From an uncultured Oscillospiraceae bacterium (GTDB taxonomy: Bacteria; Bacillota; Clostridia; Oscillospirales; Acutalibacteraceae), in NCBI GenBank assembly GCA_958354085.1, contig CATWUX010000063.1:1-11996 (forward strand): a DNA stretch of 11,996 nucleotides. The letters are read 5' to 3'. Each line of letters begins with the position of its first letter. Within the stretch, counting starts at the first letter, position 1. This document shows, piece after piece, positions 6,864-11,996 of this stretch. The position numbers and the translations under genes are program-made. The notes under the pieces are model-generated. The model was not told the DNA's origin and did no database searches. It saw only the letters and a list, made by a program, of their open reading frames with translations.

Positions 6864-8375
6864 ATGGAAGAACGATCGAGTCTGACGGCGTTGATGTCAT
6901 TCTTTGCAAGAGCCTATCATGCAGAGACTTGTGAACGCCCGGTGTTTACCGATCATATGGCCAGAAAGCTGATGACCGATGCAGAGTATGCGAATATCCA
7001 ACAATATATTGTAAGCGGCATCCGTTTTTTTGCGCCGGACAAGCACTTCCGCGACGAAAAAGAAGCGCTGGACTTTGTGGTGAACACGCAGCTTGCGCCG
7101 ACGCCGCTGGCACGGGCACAGTACTGCGAGGAAAGCTTGAAAACGGCCGTTCGCACGGGGACGACGCAATATGTCATTCTGGGAGCGGGCATGGATACTT
7201 TTGCGTGGCGGGAGTCGGCATGGATCAAACGGCTGACGATTTTTGAAGTGGATCATCCGCTGACGCAAGCCGAGAAGAAGAAACGGCTGGAACGTGCTGG
7301 GCTGGGGGTTCCGGACAATTTGCACTTTGTTTCTATGGACTTTACCGGTGATGATTTAAAAACCAGCCTTCTTGAAAATGGCTTTGATGAAACCCAAAAG
7401 ACGTTTTTCAGTTGGCTTGGTGTCACTTACTATTTATCAGCGGAGGATATTGCCAAACTGCTGGACAGCATTGCTTCCTTTGCCGCAGAGGGGAGCACGC
7501 TCTTGTTCGATTATCCGGACAGCGGACTATTCGACGCAAAAGAACAGCGGGTACAGAATATGCTGGCGATGGCGAAAGCAAGCGGAGAGCCGATGAAATT
7601 TTGCTCTGACGAACGGGAGCTTACCCGTTTGCTCGAGACGCATCATTTCCTCATTTATGAGCATCTGTCGCCGACCGATATCCAGATGCGGTATTTTGCT
7701 GGCAGAGACGACGAGATGACCGCTTTTGAACATATCGGATATGTCACAGCCGTTCTGAAAGGAACGCCGTTTATCAATACAAAAGAAAAAATCTTACAGA
7801 CAGCGATGAAACTGTTCGCTCAAAACGGGTATGAAGCCGTGTCAATCAAAGATATTGCCGACCAGCTTTCACTGACAAAAGCGGCATTGTACAAGCATTA
7901 TCAGAGCAAACGGGATATCTTTGATCAGATTGTTGCCCGCATGGAAGAACAGGACGCCAAACGGGCGAGGGCATACGAAATGCCGGAAAGTCCGGCGGAA
8001 AAGGACTTGGAGGCTTACCGAAAAACTCAGCTGGACAGTGTGATTGCTTACACCGAATCGCAATTCCGTTATTGGACCGAAGATCCGTTTGCCTGTCGTT
8101 TTCGTCGGATGCTGACGCTGGAGCAATATCGCGATGCCGAAATGACGGCGCTGTATCAGCAGTATTTGTGCGGCGGGCCGCTTTCTTATATACAAGATAT
8201 TTTTCTTCAGCTGGTTGGCGATTCCCAAAGAGCCGAACAGGCGGCGGTCGATTTTTATGCGCCCGTATTCATGCTATACAGCCTGTATGACGGTACGCAG
8301 GATAAAAGAAAGCCCAAAGCCATACTGCATGAACATCTATGCCGCTTTGTAAAAAAATTTGGAAAAGGAGAATAA
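6864..8375 (+). CDS. SAM-dependent methyltransferase fused to a TetR-family regulator
   Basis: One 503-residue chain joins two complete proteins. Residues about 1-298 are a class I methyltransferase of the leucine-carboxyl-methyltransferase-like (TIGR00027/PF04072) type: QYVILGAGMDTFAWR (102-116) is the SAM loop, FEVDHP (127-132) holds the acidic ribose-binding residue and SWLGVTYYLS (183-192) is the family motif IV. Residues about 306-353 are a TetR helix-turn-helix (ILQTAMKLFAQNGY, then IKDIADQLSLTKAALYKHY). The remaining 150 residues fit a TetR ligand/dimer domain and include aromatic pairs (YWTEDPF). Each half has normal stand-alone length. Start at 6864 follows AAGGAGGGG by 6 nt. The operon promoter is embedded in an inverted repeat, so autorepression is inferred. 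Substrate unknown; it could modify the molecule it senses. Confidence 0.9.
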   Translation: MEERSSLTALMSFFARAYHAETCERPVFTDHMARKLMTDAEYANIQQYIVSGIRFFAPDKHFRDEKEALDFVVNTQLAPTPLARAQYCEESLKTAVRTGTTQYVILGAGMDTFAWRESAWIKRLTIFEVDHPLTQAEKKKRLERAGLGVPDNLHFVSMDFTGDDLKTSLLENGFDETQKTFFSWLGVTYYLSAEDIAKLLDSIASFAAEGSTLLFDYPDSGLFDAKEQRVQNMLAMAKASGEPMKFCSDERELTRLLETHHFLIYEHLSPTDIQMRYFAGRDDEMTAFEHIGYVTAVLKGTPFINTKEKILQTAMKLFAQNGYEAVSIKDIADQLSLTKAALYKHYQSKRDIFDQIVARMEEQDAKRARAYEMPESPAEKDLEAYRKTQLDSVIAYTESQFRYWTEDPFACRFRRMLTLEQYRDAEMTALYQQYLCGGPLSYIQDIFLQLVGDSQRAEQAAVDFYAPVFMLYSLYDGTQDKRKPKAILHEHLCRFVKKFGKGE

Positions 8376-8377
8376 CC

Positions 8378-9004
8378 ATGAACGATCAAAATTACATTAT
8401 CCGCCGTGAGACCCCGGCCGATTATCGCGAAACGGAAAATCTAACGCGTGAGGCCTTTTGGAATGTCTACCGTCCCGGATGTCTGGAGCATTATGTACTG
8501 CATTGCTATCGCGACAAAGAGGATTTTGTGCCGGAGCTTGACTTCGTTATGGAAAAGGACGGAAAGCTTATCGGCCAAATTATGTATGTGCGTGCGAAAT
8601 TGCAGGCAGACGATGGCAGAGAAATCCCGATTATGACCTTTGGACCAATCGGGATCGCGCCGGCGTATAAACGGCAGGGCTACGGTAAGGCGCTGCTGGA
8701 CTACTCCATGGAAAAAGCCAAAGAGCTTGGCGTGGGCGCCTTATGCATGGAAGGAAATATTGATTTCTATGGAAAATCCGGATTTGTGGTTGCCAGTACC
8801 AAGGGAATCCACTATTATGCGGAACCGCGCGAGGAGGTCGTGCCGTATTTTCTGCTCAAAGAATTGACCGAAGGTTTTCTCGACGGTATAACCGGCACCT
8901 ATCACACGCCGGAAGGTTACTTTGTCGATGAAAAGGAAGCCGAAGAGTTTGACGCCCAGTTCCCGCCGAAAGAAAAACTGAAATTGCCGGGGCAGCTCGT
9001 GTAA
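8378..9004 (+). CDS. GNAT family N-acetyltransferase
   Basis: The 208-residue protein begins with the usual GNAT first strand (YIIRRETPADY) and contains the acetyl-CoA pyrophosphate loop in IGIAPAYKRQGYGKALL (91-107), with the Q/R-x-x-G-x-G pattern as RQGYGK. Further matches are LGVGALCMEGNIDFYGKSGF (117-136), the strand-4/helix region of YhbS-like acetyltransferases, and a C-terminal extension of about 60 residues ending PGQLV. The start at 8378 follows AAAAGGAGA and lies 2 nt after the stop of the methyltransferase-TetR gene, so the two are almost certainly translated from one mRNA. The acceptor cannot be predicted; pairing with a regulated methyltransferase suggests small-molecule modification or detoxification. 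It is likely controlled by the same upstream operator. Confidence 0.9.
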   Translation: MNDQNYIIRRETPADYRETENLTREAFWNVYRPGCLEHYVLHCYRDKEDFVPELDFVMEKDGKLIGQIMYVRAKLQADDGREIPIMTFGPIGIAPAYKRQGYGKALLDYSMEKAKELGVGALCMEGNIDFYGKSGFVVASTKGIHYYAEPREEVVPYFLLKELTEGFLDGITGTYHTPEGYFVDEKEAEEFDAQFPPKEKLKLPGQLV

Positions 9005-9051
9005 ACGGCGGTTTTATTCCTATACAGGGAATATAAGGTTCTTGCATCTGC

Positions 9052-9089
9052 AAAAAAGCACCGCTGCCGTTGAACAGCGATGCTTTTTT
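9052..9089. terminator. Bidirectional terminator between GNAT and ferredoxin genes
   Basis: A6-GCA-c-CGCTG (9052-9066) pairs with CAGCG-a-TGC-T6 (9075-9089), with one internal C/A mismatch and an 8-nt loop. With the A and T runs on both sides it can stop the plus-strand GNAT transcript (stop at 9004) and the convergent minus-strand ferredoxin transcript (stop at 9103). Confidence 0.9.
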
Positions 9090-9102
9090 GTATGGATCCG
9101 CT

Positions 9103-9795
9103 TTATTCCAGTATGCGTCCGTCGGTGGAAATTGTGACCACTCTCCAAGGGATAAACTTTCCGCTGGCCTGAAGCGCACGCTTGGCAGCATTTTCCATTC
9201 CTCCGCAGCATGGTACTTCCATACGGACAATGGTTATACTTTTAATGGCGTTACCGCTGATGATCTGTGTCAACTTGTCGGCATAATCTCCCTCATCGAG
9301 TTTTGGACAGCCGATCAGCGTGATGTGGTTGCGTATGAATTCGTTGTGGAAATTGCCGTAGGCATAGGCTGTGCAGTCGGCGGCAATCAAAAGATTCGCA
9401 CCGTCAAAATACGGAGCGTTTACCGGAACGAGCTTGATCTGTACCGGCCACTGTAAAAGTTGGCTGTGTACTTTTTCGGTGGCGCGTTCACGCGCGTTCG
9501 GACGCAGCGCTTTTGACTGGGTGCCGGGACAGCCGCAGGGCAGAGTATCGTGCCGCTTGGCAGCCTGTGCTTTTTTGACGGCGGCTTCATCATAGGCCGG
9601 CGCCTCGCGTTCCTCAAAGGAGATGGCCTCGGTCGGGCAGGTTGGGAGACAGTCGCCCAGCCCGTCGCAATAGTCCTCGCGCATCAGTTTTGCTTTGCCG
9701 TCTATCATGGCAATTGCCCCTTCGTGGCACGCTTCGGCACAGGCGCCGCAGCCGATGCATTTTTCTTCATCAATCTTAATGATTTTTCTCAGCAT
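9103..9795 (-). CDS. 4Fe-4S ferredoxin-like iron-sulfur protein
   Basis: The 230-residue protein begins with a ferredoxin domain: a full cluster motif C13-IG-C16-GA-C19-AEA-C23, then C43-DGLGD-C49-LPT-C53-P for a second site that lacks the usual second cysteine (Leu at 46). The C-terminal part (about 85-230) adds further cysteines (C87, C89, C141, C163, C196, C197; the last pair in VPCCGGM) that may hold another metal site. No signal peptide is seen, so it is cytosolic. Start at 9795 follows GGAGG by 8 nt. It is divergent from a Crp/Fnr regulator and probably its target; its promoter has a perfect TATAAT but no -35. Such ferredoxin proteins are common in clostridia; the electron partner is unknown. 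The role is likely redox or stress-linked electron transfer. Confidence 0.87.
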   Translation of the reverse strand: MLRKIIKIDEEKCIGCGACAEACHEGAIAMIDGKAKLMREDYCDGLGDCLPTCPTEAISFEEREAPAYDEAAVKKAQAAKRHDTLPCGCPGTQSKALRPNARERATEKVHSQLLQWPVQIKLVPVNAPYFDGANLLIAADCTAYAYGNFHNEFIRNHITLIGCPKLDEGDYADKLTQIISGNAIKSITIVRMEVPCCGGMENAAKRALQASGKFIPWRVVTISTDGRILE

Positions 9796-9824
9796 ATTGC
9801 TTACCTCCGTTTGTCGATTGTTTC

Positions 9825-9853
9825 TTGCCGTTACGTACCGATTATAGTATAAT
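9825..9853 (+). promoter_or_regulatory. Promoter of the Crp/Fnr-family regulator
   Basis: TTGCCG (9825-9830) and a perfect TATAAT (9848-9853) are 17 nt apart, giving a predicted start at about 9860. The -10 nearly touches the opposite-strand ferredoxin -10 (9841-9846), so the two promoters probably compete for polymerase. Confidence 0.7.
9841..9846 (-). promoter_or_regulatory. -10 box of the ferredoxin gene (activator-dependent promoter)
   Basis: On the minus strand TATAAT reads 9846-9841, giving a predicted start at 9834 and a leader of 39 nt. The hexamer 17 nt upstream is CATACT, which is not a usable -35. The palindrome 9868-9883 is centred at -41.5, where a Crp-type activator would replace the -35 contact. 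Confidence 0.6.
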
Positions 9854-9867
9854 ATGCAAAGAAAGTA

Positions 9868-9883
9868 TGTTGAAATTTCAACA
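9868..9883. promoter_or_regulatory. Probable Crp/Fnr operator: perfect 16-bp palindrome
   Basis: TGTTGAAATTTCAACA is a perfect palindrome with the 5-6-5 geometry of Crp sites (TGTTG-N6-CAACA compared with TGTGA-N6-TCACA). It is centred at -41.5 from the predicted ferredoxin start and occupies +9 to +24 of the regulator transcript, suggesting activation of one gene and repression of the other. Confidence 0.8.
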
Positions 9884-9896
9884 AATGAGGATGCCT

Positions 9897-10565
9897 ATGA
9901 ATCTATATTTTGAAGTTCTTCAAAAATGTCCTTTGTTTCAGGATATCACCGAGGAGAATTTGCTCACGATGCTGGACTGTCTCCAAGTCAAGACCAGTCG
10001 TTATAAAAAGGGACAGACGATCTTTGCGGAGGGGGAACCGGCCAAATTTTTCGGGATCCTTCTGACGGGTGCAGCCAAGATCGTTCGGGTGGATTATTAT
10101 GGCAACCGCAGTATTGTTGCCAGTTTGGAACCGGCCCAGATATTCGGCGAGTCTTTCGCCTGTGCCAAAATTGAGGCTCTGCCTGTTGACGTTGTGGCAG
10201 CGGAAAACACGGAAGTTCTGTTGATCGACGCCCGGCGTATTCTGCAATCCTGCAGCCATGCCTGTTCTTTTCACAACCAGATGATATTCAATTTGCTCAA
10301 GGTCGTGGCCACCAAAAATCTGGTATTTCATCAAAAACTTGAAATCACCTCCAAACGCAGTACAAGAGAAAAATTGATGACCTATTTGCTGCTGCAGGCA
10401 AAATATCACCACAGCAATAGCTTTACAATTCCGTACGATAGGCAGGAGCTTGCCGATTATCTGGAGGTAGAGCGGAGCGGCTTGTCGGCAGAAATCAGCA
10501 AGCTGCGTCGTGAAGGTATCCTCGAATGCCGGCGCAGTCAATTTACGTTGCTGTCATCCGGTTGA
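9897..10565 (+). CDS. Crp/Fnr-family transcriptional regulator
   Basis: The 222-residue product has the two-domain Crp/Fnr layout: a cyclic-nucleotide-binding-like beta-roll at about 13-115 (CPLFQDITEENL, KKGQTIFAEGE, LLTGAAKIV, IFGESFA), a long dimer helix at about 120-150, and a winged helix at about 155-222. The helix-turn-helix is RQELADYLEVERSGLSAEISKLRREG (182-207), with ERSGLSAE as recognition helix. The N-terminal cysteine set of true Fnr is absent, so it is not expected to carry an Fnr oxygen-sensing cluster, although other cysteines (11, 28, 89, 119, 123, 211) exist. Start at 9897 was chosen because GAGG lies 6 nt upstream; earlier ATGs at 9825 and 9867 lie upstream of, or at, the predicted promoter and operator. 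It likely controls the divergent ferredoxin gene. Effector unknown. Confidence 0.88.
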   Translation: MNLYFEVLQKCPLFQDITEENLLTMLDCLQVKTSRYKKGQTIFAEGEPAKFFGILLTGAAKIVRVDYYGNRSIVASLEPAQIFGESFACAKIEALPVDVVAAENTEVLLIDARRILQSCSHACSFHNQMIFNLLKVVATKNLVFHQKLEITSKRSTREKLMTYLLLQAKYHHSNSFTIPYDRQELADYLEVERSGLSAEISKLRREGILECRRSQFTLLSSG

Positions 10566-10605
10566 TTGCAGCGGTGGTTATGGCAATTGCTCGTTTGGTT
10601 GCATT

Positions 10606-10615
10606 GTGCTATAAT
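10606..10615 (+). promoter_or_regulatory. Possible second, upstream promoter for uvrB (extended -10)
   Basis: TGCTATAAT (10607-10615) is an extended -10 with perfect TATAAT; the matching -35 region (TTGCTC, 10587-10592) is weak. It could add basal transcription upstream of the LexA-controlled promoter. It might also be fortuitous. Confidence 0.4.
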
Positions 10616-10622
10616 TTATCGG

Positions 10623-10651
10623 TTGACATCGCCGCTTAAAAGGAGTAAAAT
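10623..10651 (+). promoter_or_regulatory. Main promoter of uvrB
   Basis: TTGACA (10623-10628) and TAAAAT (10646-10651) are 17 nt apart. The predicted start is about 10658, leaving a leader of about 120 nt before the ATG at 10778. Confidence 0.82.
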
Positions 10652-10658
10652 AGGGCAG

Positions 10659-10672
10659 AGAACGAATGTTCT
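10659..10672. promoter_or_regulatory. LexA (SOS) box of uvrB
   Basis: AGAACGAATGTTCT contains GAAC-N4-GTTC, the core of the Bacillus/Clostridium LexA box. It lies at +2 to +15 of the predicted start, where LexA would block polymerase until DNA damage. Confidence 0.85.
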
Positions 10673-10777
10673 TCGTCCTGCGGCGAGTACATTCGGGCAA
10701 TTCGGGTACAATCGTACAAGGGTAGATACAGCGTATCGTTTATGAAAATTCTCACGCGTTTTGAGGGAGAAAAACCT
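10673..10777 (+). other. uvrB 5' leader with short repeats
   Basis: The leader between the LexA box and the ATG holds CGAATGT/ACATTCG (10663-10669 with 10689-10695), direct repeats ATTCGGG at 10691 and 10700, and a small hairpin GATAC-agc-GTATC (10725-10737). No T-tract follows, so no attenuator or known riboswitch is proposed. Confidence 0.35.
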
Positions 10778-11996
10778 ATGAGTGAGCAGGAAATGTTTCA
10801 ATTGGTGTCGCCGTACAAGCCTACGGGAGATCAGCCGGAGGCCATTGCCAAACTGGTGGAGGGGATCAAAAGAGGGGATAAAGAGCAAACGCTGCTGGGG
10901 GTTACGGGCTCCGGCAAAACCTTTACCATGGCCAATATTATCGCGCAGGTGCAAAAACCGACCTTGGTTCTGGCGCATAACAAGACTTTGGCGGCGCAGC
11001 TTTGCAGCGAATTCCGCGAGTTTTTCCCGAACAACGCGGTGGAATATTTTGTCTCCTATTATGACTATTACCAGCCGGAAGCGTATATTGCCACGACCGA
11101 CACTTATATAGAAAAGGACTCGGCGATCAACGATGAGATTGACAAGCTTCGGCATTCGGCGACCTCGGCGCTGTCCGAGCGGCGGGATGTGATCATCGTC
11201 GCCAGCGTGTCCTGCATATACAGTTTGGGCAGCCCGATCGATTACCGGAGCATGGTGATTTCGCTGCGTCCCGGTATGACAAAGAAGCGGGACGATTTGC
11301 TTGCCAAGCTGGTGGAGCTGCAATATGAGCGCAACGATATCAATTTTGTGCGTAACAAATTCCGCGTGCGCGGCGATGTGGTGGAAATTTTTCCGGCATA
11401 TACCAACGAAACGGTCATTCGTGTGGAATTTTTCGGTGACGAGATCGACCGGATCAGCGAGATCCAGCCGCTGACCGGCGAGCTGAAGGGCGTTATCAAT
11501 CATGTGGCGATTTATCCGGCGTCGCATTATATTGTGCCGCCCGAAAAGATGAAAGACGCTATCGATACCATTGAACATGAGCTGAACGAGCGGGTGGAAT
11601 TTTTCAAACGCGAAGGGAAACTGCTGGAGGCGCAGCGTATTTTACAGCGCACGCGGTACGATATGGAAATGCTGCGTGAAATCGGTATGTGCAAAGGCAT
11701 CGAAAACTATTCCGCCGTGCTGTCCGGCCGTGCGCCCGGCTCGGCGCCGTTCACGCTGCTGGATTATTTCCCGAAGAATTTTTTGATGTTCGTGGACGAA
11801 TCCCATGTCATGCTGCCGCAGGTGCGCGGTATGTTCGGCGGCGATTACGCGCGTAAAAAAAGCCTGATCGATTACGGTTTCCGCCTGCCCAGCGCTTACG
11901 ATAACCGGCCGCTGAATTTTGATGAGTTTTATGAGCGCATCCATCAGGTCGTGTTTGTCAGCGCTACGCCGGGCGAATTGGAACGTCAGGTCAGCG
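10778..11996 (+). CDS. uvrB: Excinuclease ABC subunit B, N-terminal part (truncated by window edge)
   Basis: UvrB is the helicase-like damage-verifying subunit of nucleotide excision repair, working in the cytoplasm with UvrA and UvrC. The first 406 residues are present: LVSPYKPTGDQPEAI, Walker A GVTGSGKT (41-48), the damage-probing beta-hairpin YYDYYQPEAYI (94-104), helicase motif DESH (340-343) and VFVSATPGELE (392-402). The C-terminal helicase half and UvrC-binding helix lie beyond the window. TGAGGGAG sits about 7 nt before the ATG. An upstream LexA box and strong promoter support SOS control. No truncation or key-residue loss is seen in the visible part. Confidence 0.97.
   Translation, partial: MSEQEMFQLVSPYKPTGDQPEAIAKLVEGIKRGDKEQTLLGVTGSGKTFTMANIIAQVQKPTLVLAHNKTLAAQLCSEFREFFPNNAVEYFVSYYDYYQPEAYIATTDTYIEKDSAINDEIDKLRHSATSALSERRDVIIVASVSCIYSLGSPIDYRSMVISLRPGMTKKRDDLLAKLVELQYERNDINFVRNKFRVRGDVVEIFPAYTNETVIRVEFFGDEIDRISEIQPLTGELKGVINHVAIYPASHYIVPPEKMKDAIDTIEHELNERVEFFKREGKLLEAQRILQRTRYDMEMLREIGMCKGIENYSAVLSGRAPGSAPFTLLDYFPKNFLMFVDESHVMLPQVRGMFGGDYARKKSLIDYGFRLPSAYDNRPLNFDEFYERIHQVVFVSATPGELERQVS

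Noticed and set aside
6703..6885. 60-codon frame upstream of the methyltransferase-TetR gene
   Set aside because: It would span the consensus promoter and operator and overlap the real start; although GGAGG occurs nearby (6708-6712), it is inside rather than before the frame.
9903..10541. Minus-strand 212-codon frame opposite the Crp/Fnr gene
   Set aside because: Antisense to a recognised Crp/Fnr protein and without a credible ribosome site.
9897..10565. Calling the regulator Fnr (oxygen-sensing iron-sulfur protein)
   Set aside because: The N-terminal cysteine cluster of Fnr is missing and the palindrome TTGA-N4-TCAA is two bases shorter than an Fnr box, so only the broader Crp/Fnr family name is used.
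10673..10777. Riboswitch or T-box in the uvrB leader
   Set aside because: Only short stems and repeats are seen, with no terminator T-tract and no recognised riboswitch core.
10616..11578. Minus-strand 320-codon frame opposite uvrB
   Set aside because: It covers the uvrB promoter, LexA box and conserved UvrB motifs on the other strand; its composition (His/Arg/Ile-rich) fits an antisense shadow.

Overview
The window reads like a piece of a Gram-positive anaerobe chromosome, most likely a Clostridia member (Oscillospiraceae/Ruminococcaceae-like). The reasons are a bacterial V-type ATPase operon, a CotH / VTC-domain / DUF4956 cluster, strong AAGGAGG-type ribosome sites, TTGACA-N17-TATAAT promoters, tRNA genes with encoded CCA, and a LexA box of the Bacillus/Clostridium GAAC-N4-GTTC type in front of uvrB. 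The exact taxon is inference. No CRISPR array, insertion sequence or prophage gene was seen.

Layout. (1) Positions 1-1467, minus strand: the start of a V-type ATPase operon, with a small coiled-coil stalk subunit (G/H-like) followed by subunit I, which runs off the left edge. (2) Positions 1741-6080, plus strand: a tight three-gene operon of a membrane-anchored CotH-type protein with three lamin-tail-like repeats, a VTC (polyphosphate polymerase-like) protein and a DUF4956 membrane protein. It ends at a very long terminator hairpin. (3) Positions 6352-6684, minus strand: two serine tRNAs (UGA, then GCU) with a clear promoter and terminator. (4) Positions 6794-9089, plus strand: a consensus promoter embedded in a 13-bp perfect inverted repeat drives an unusual one-chain fusion of a SAM-dependent methyltransferase to a TetR-family regulator, followed 2 nt later by a GNAT acetyltransferase. 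A bidirectional terminator closes this operon. (5) Positions 9103-10565: a ferredoxin-like iron-sulfur protein (minus) and a Crp/Fnr-family regulator (plus), divergent. They share a short control region with one perfect 16-bp palindrome. (6) From 10623 to the right edge: uvrB with a LexA box over its transcription start.

How the parts may work together. The CotH/VTC/DUF4956 genes overlap or nearly touch, so they probably form one cell-envelope system: a cytosolic polymerase-like domain, a membrane partner and an external kinase-like protein. The methyltransferase-TetR fusion probably represses its own operon, which also carries the acetyltransferase; this suggests a small-molecule modification or detoxification module. 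The Crp/Fnr palindrome sits at -41.5 from the predicted ferredoxin start and just downstream of the regulator's own predicted start. That geometry would activate the ferredoxin gene and repress the regulator.

The most unusual items are the methyltransferase-TetR fusion with its matching operator, the two-way Crp/Fnr control region, and the CotH-VTC-DUF4956 operon. Functions come from recognised motifs and residue patterns; no database search was possible.
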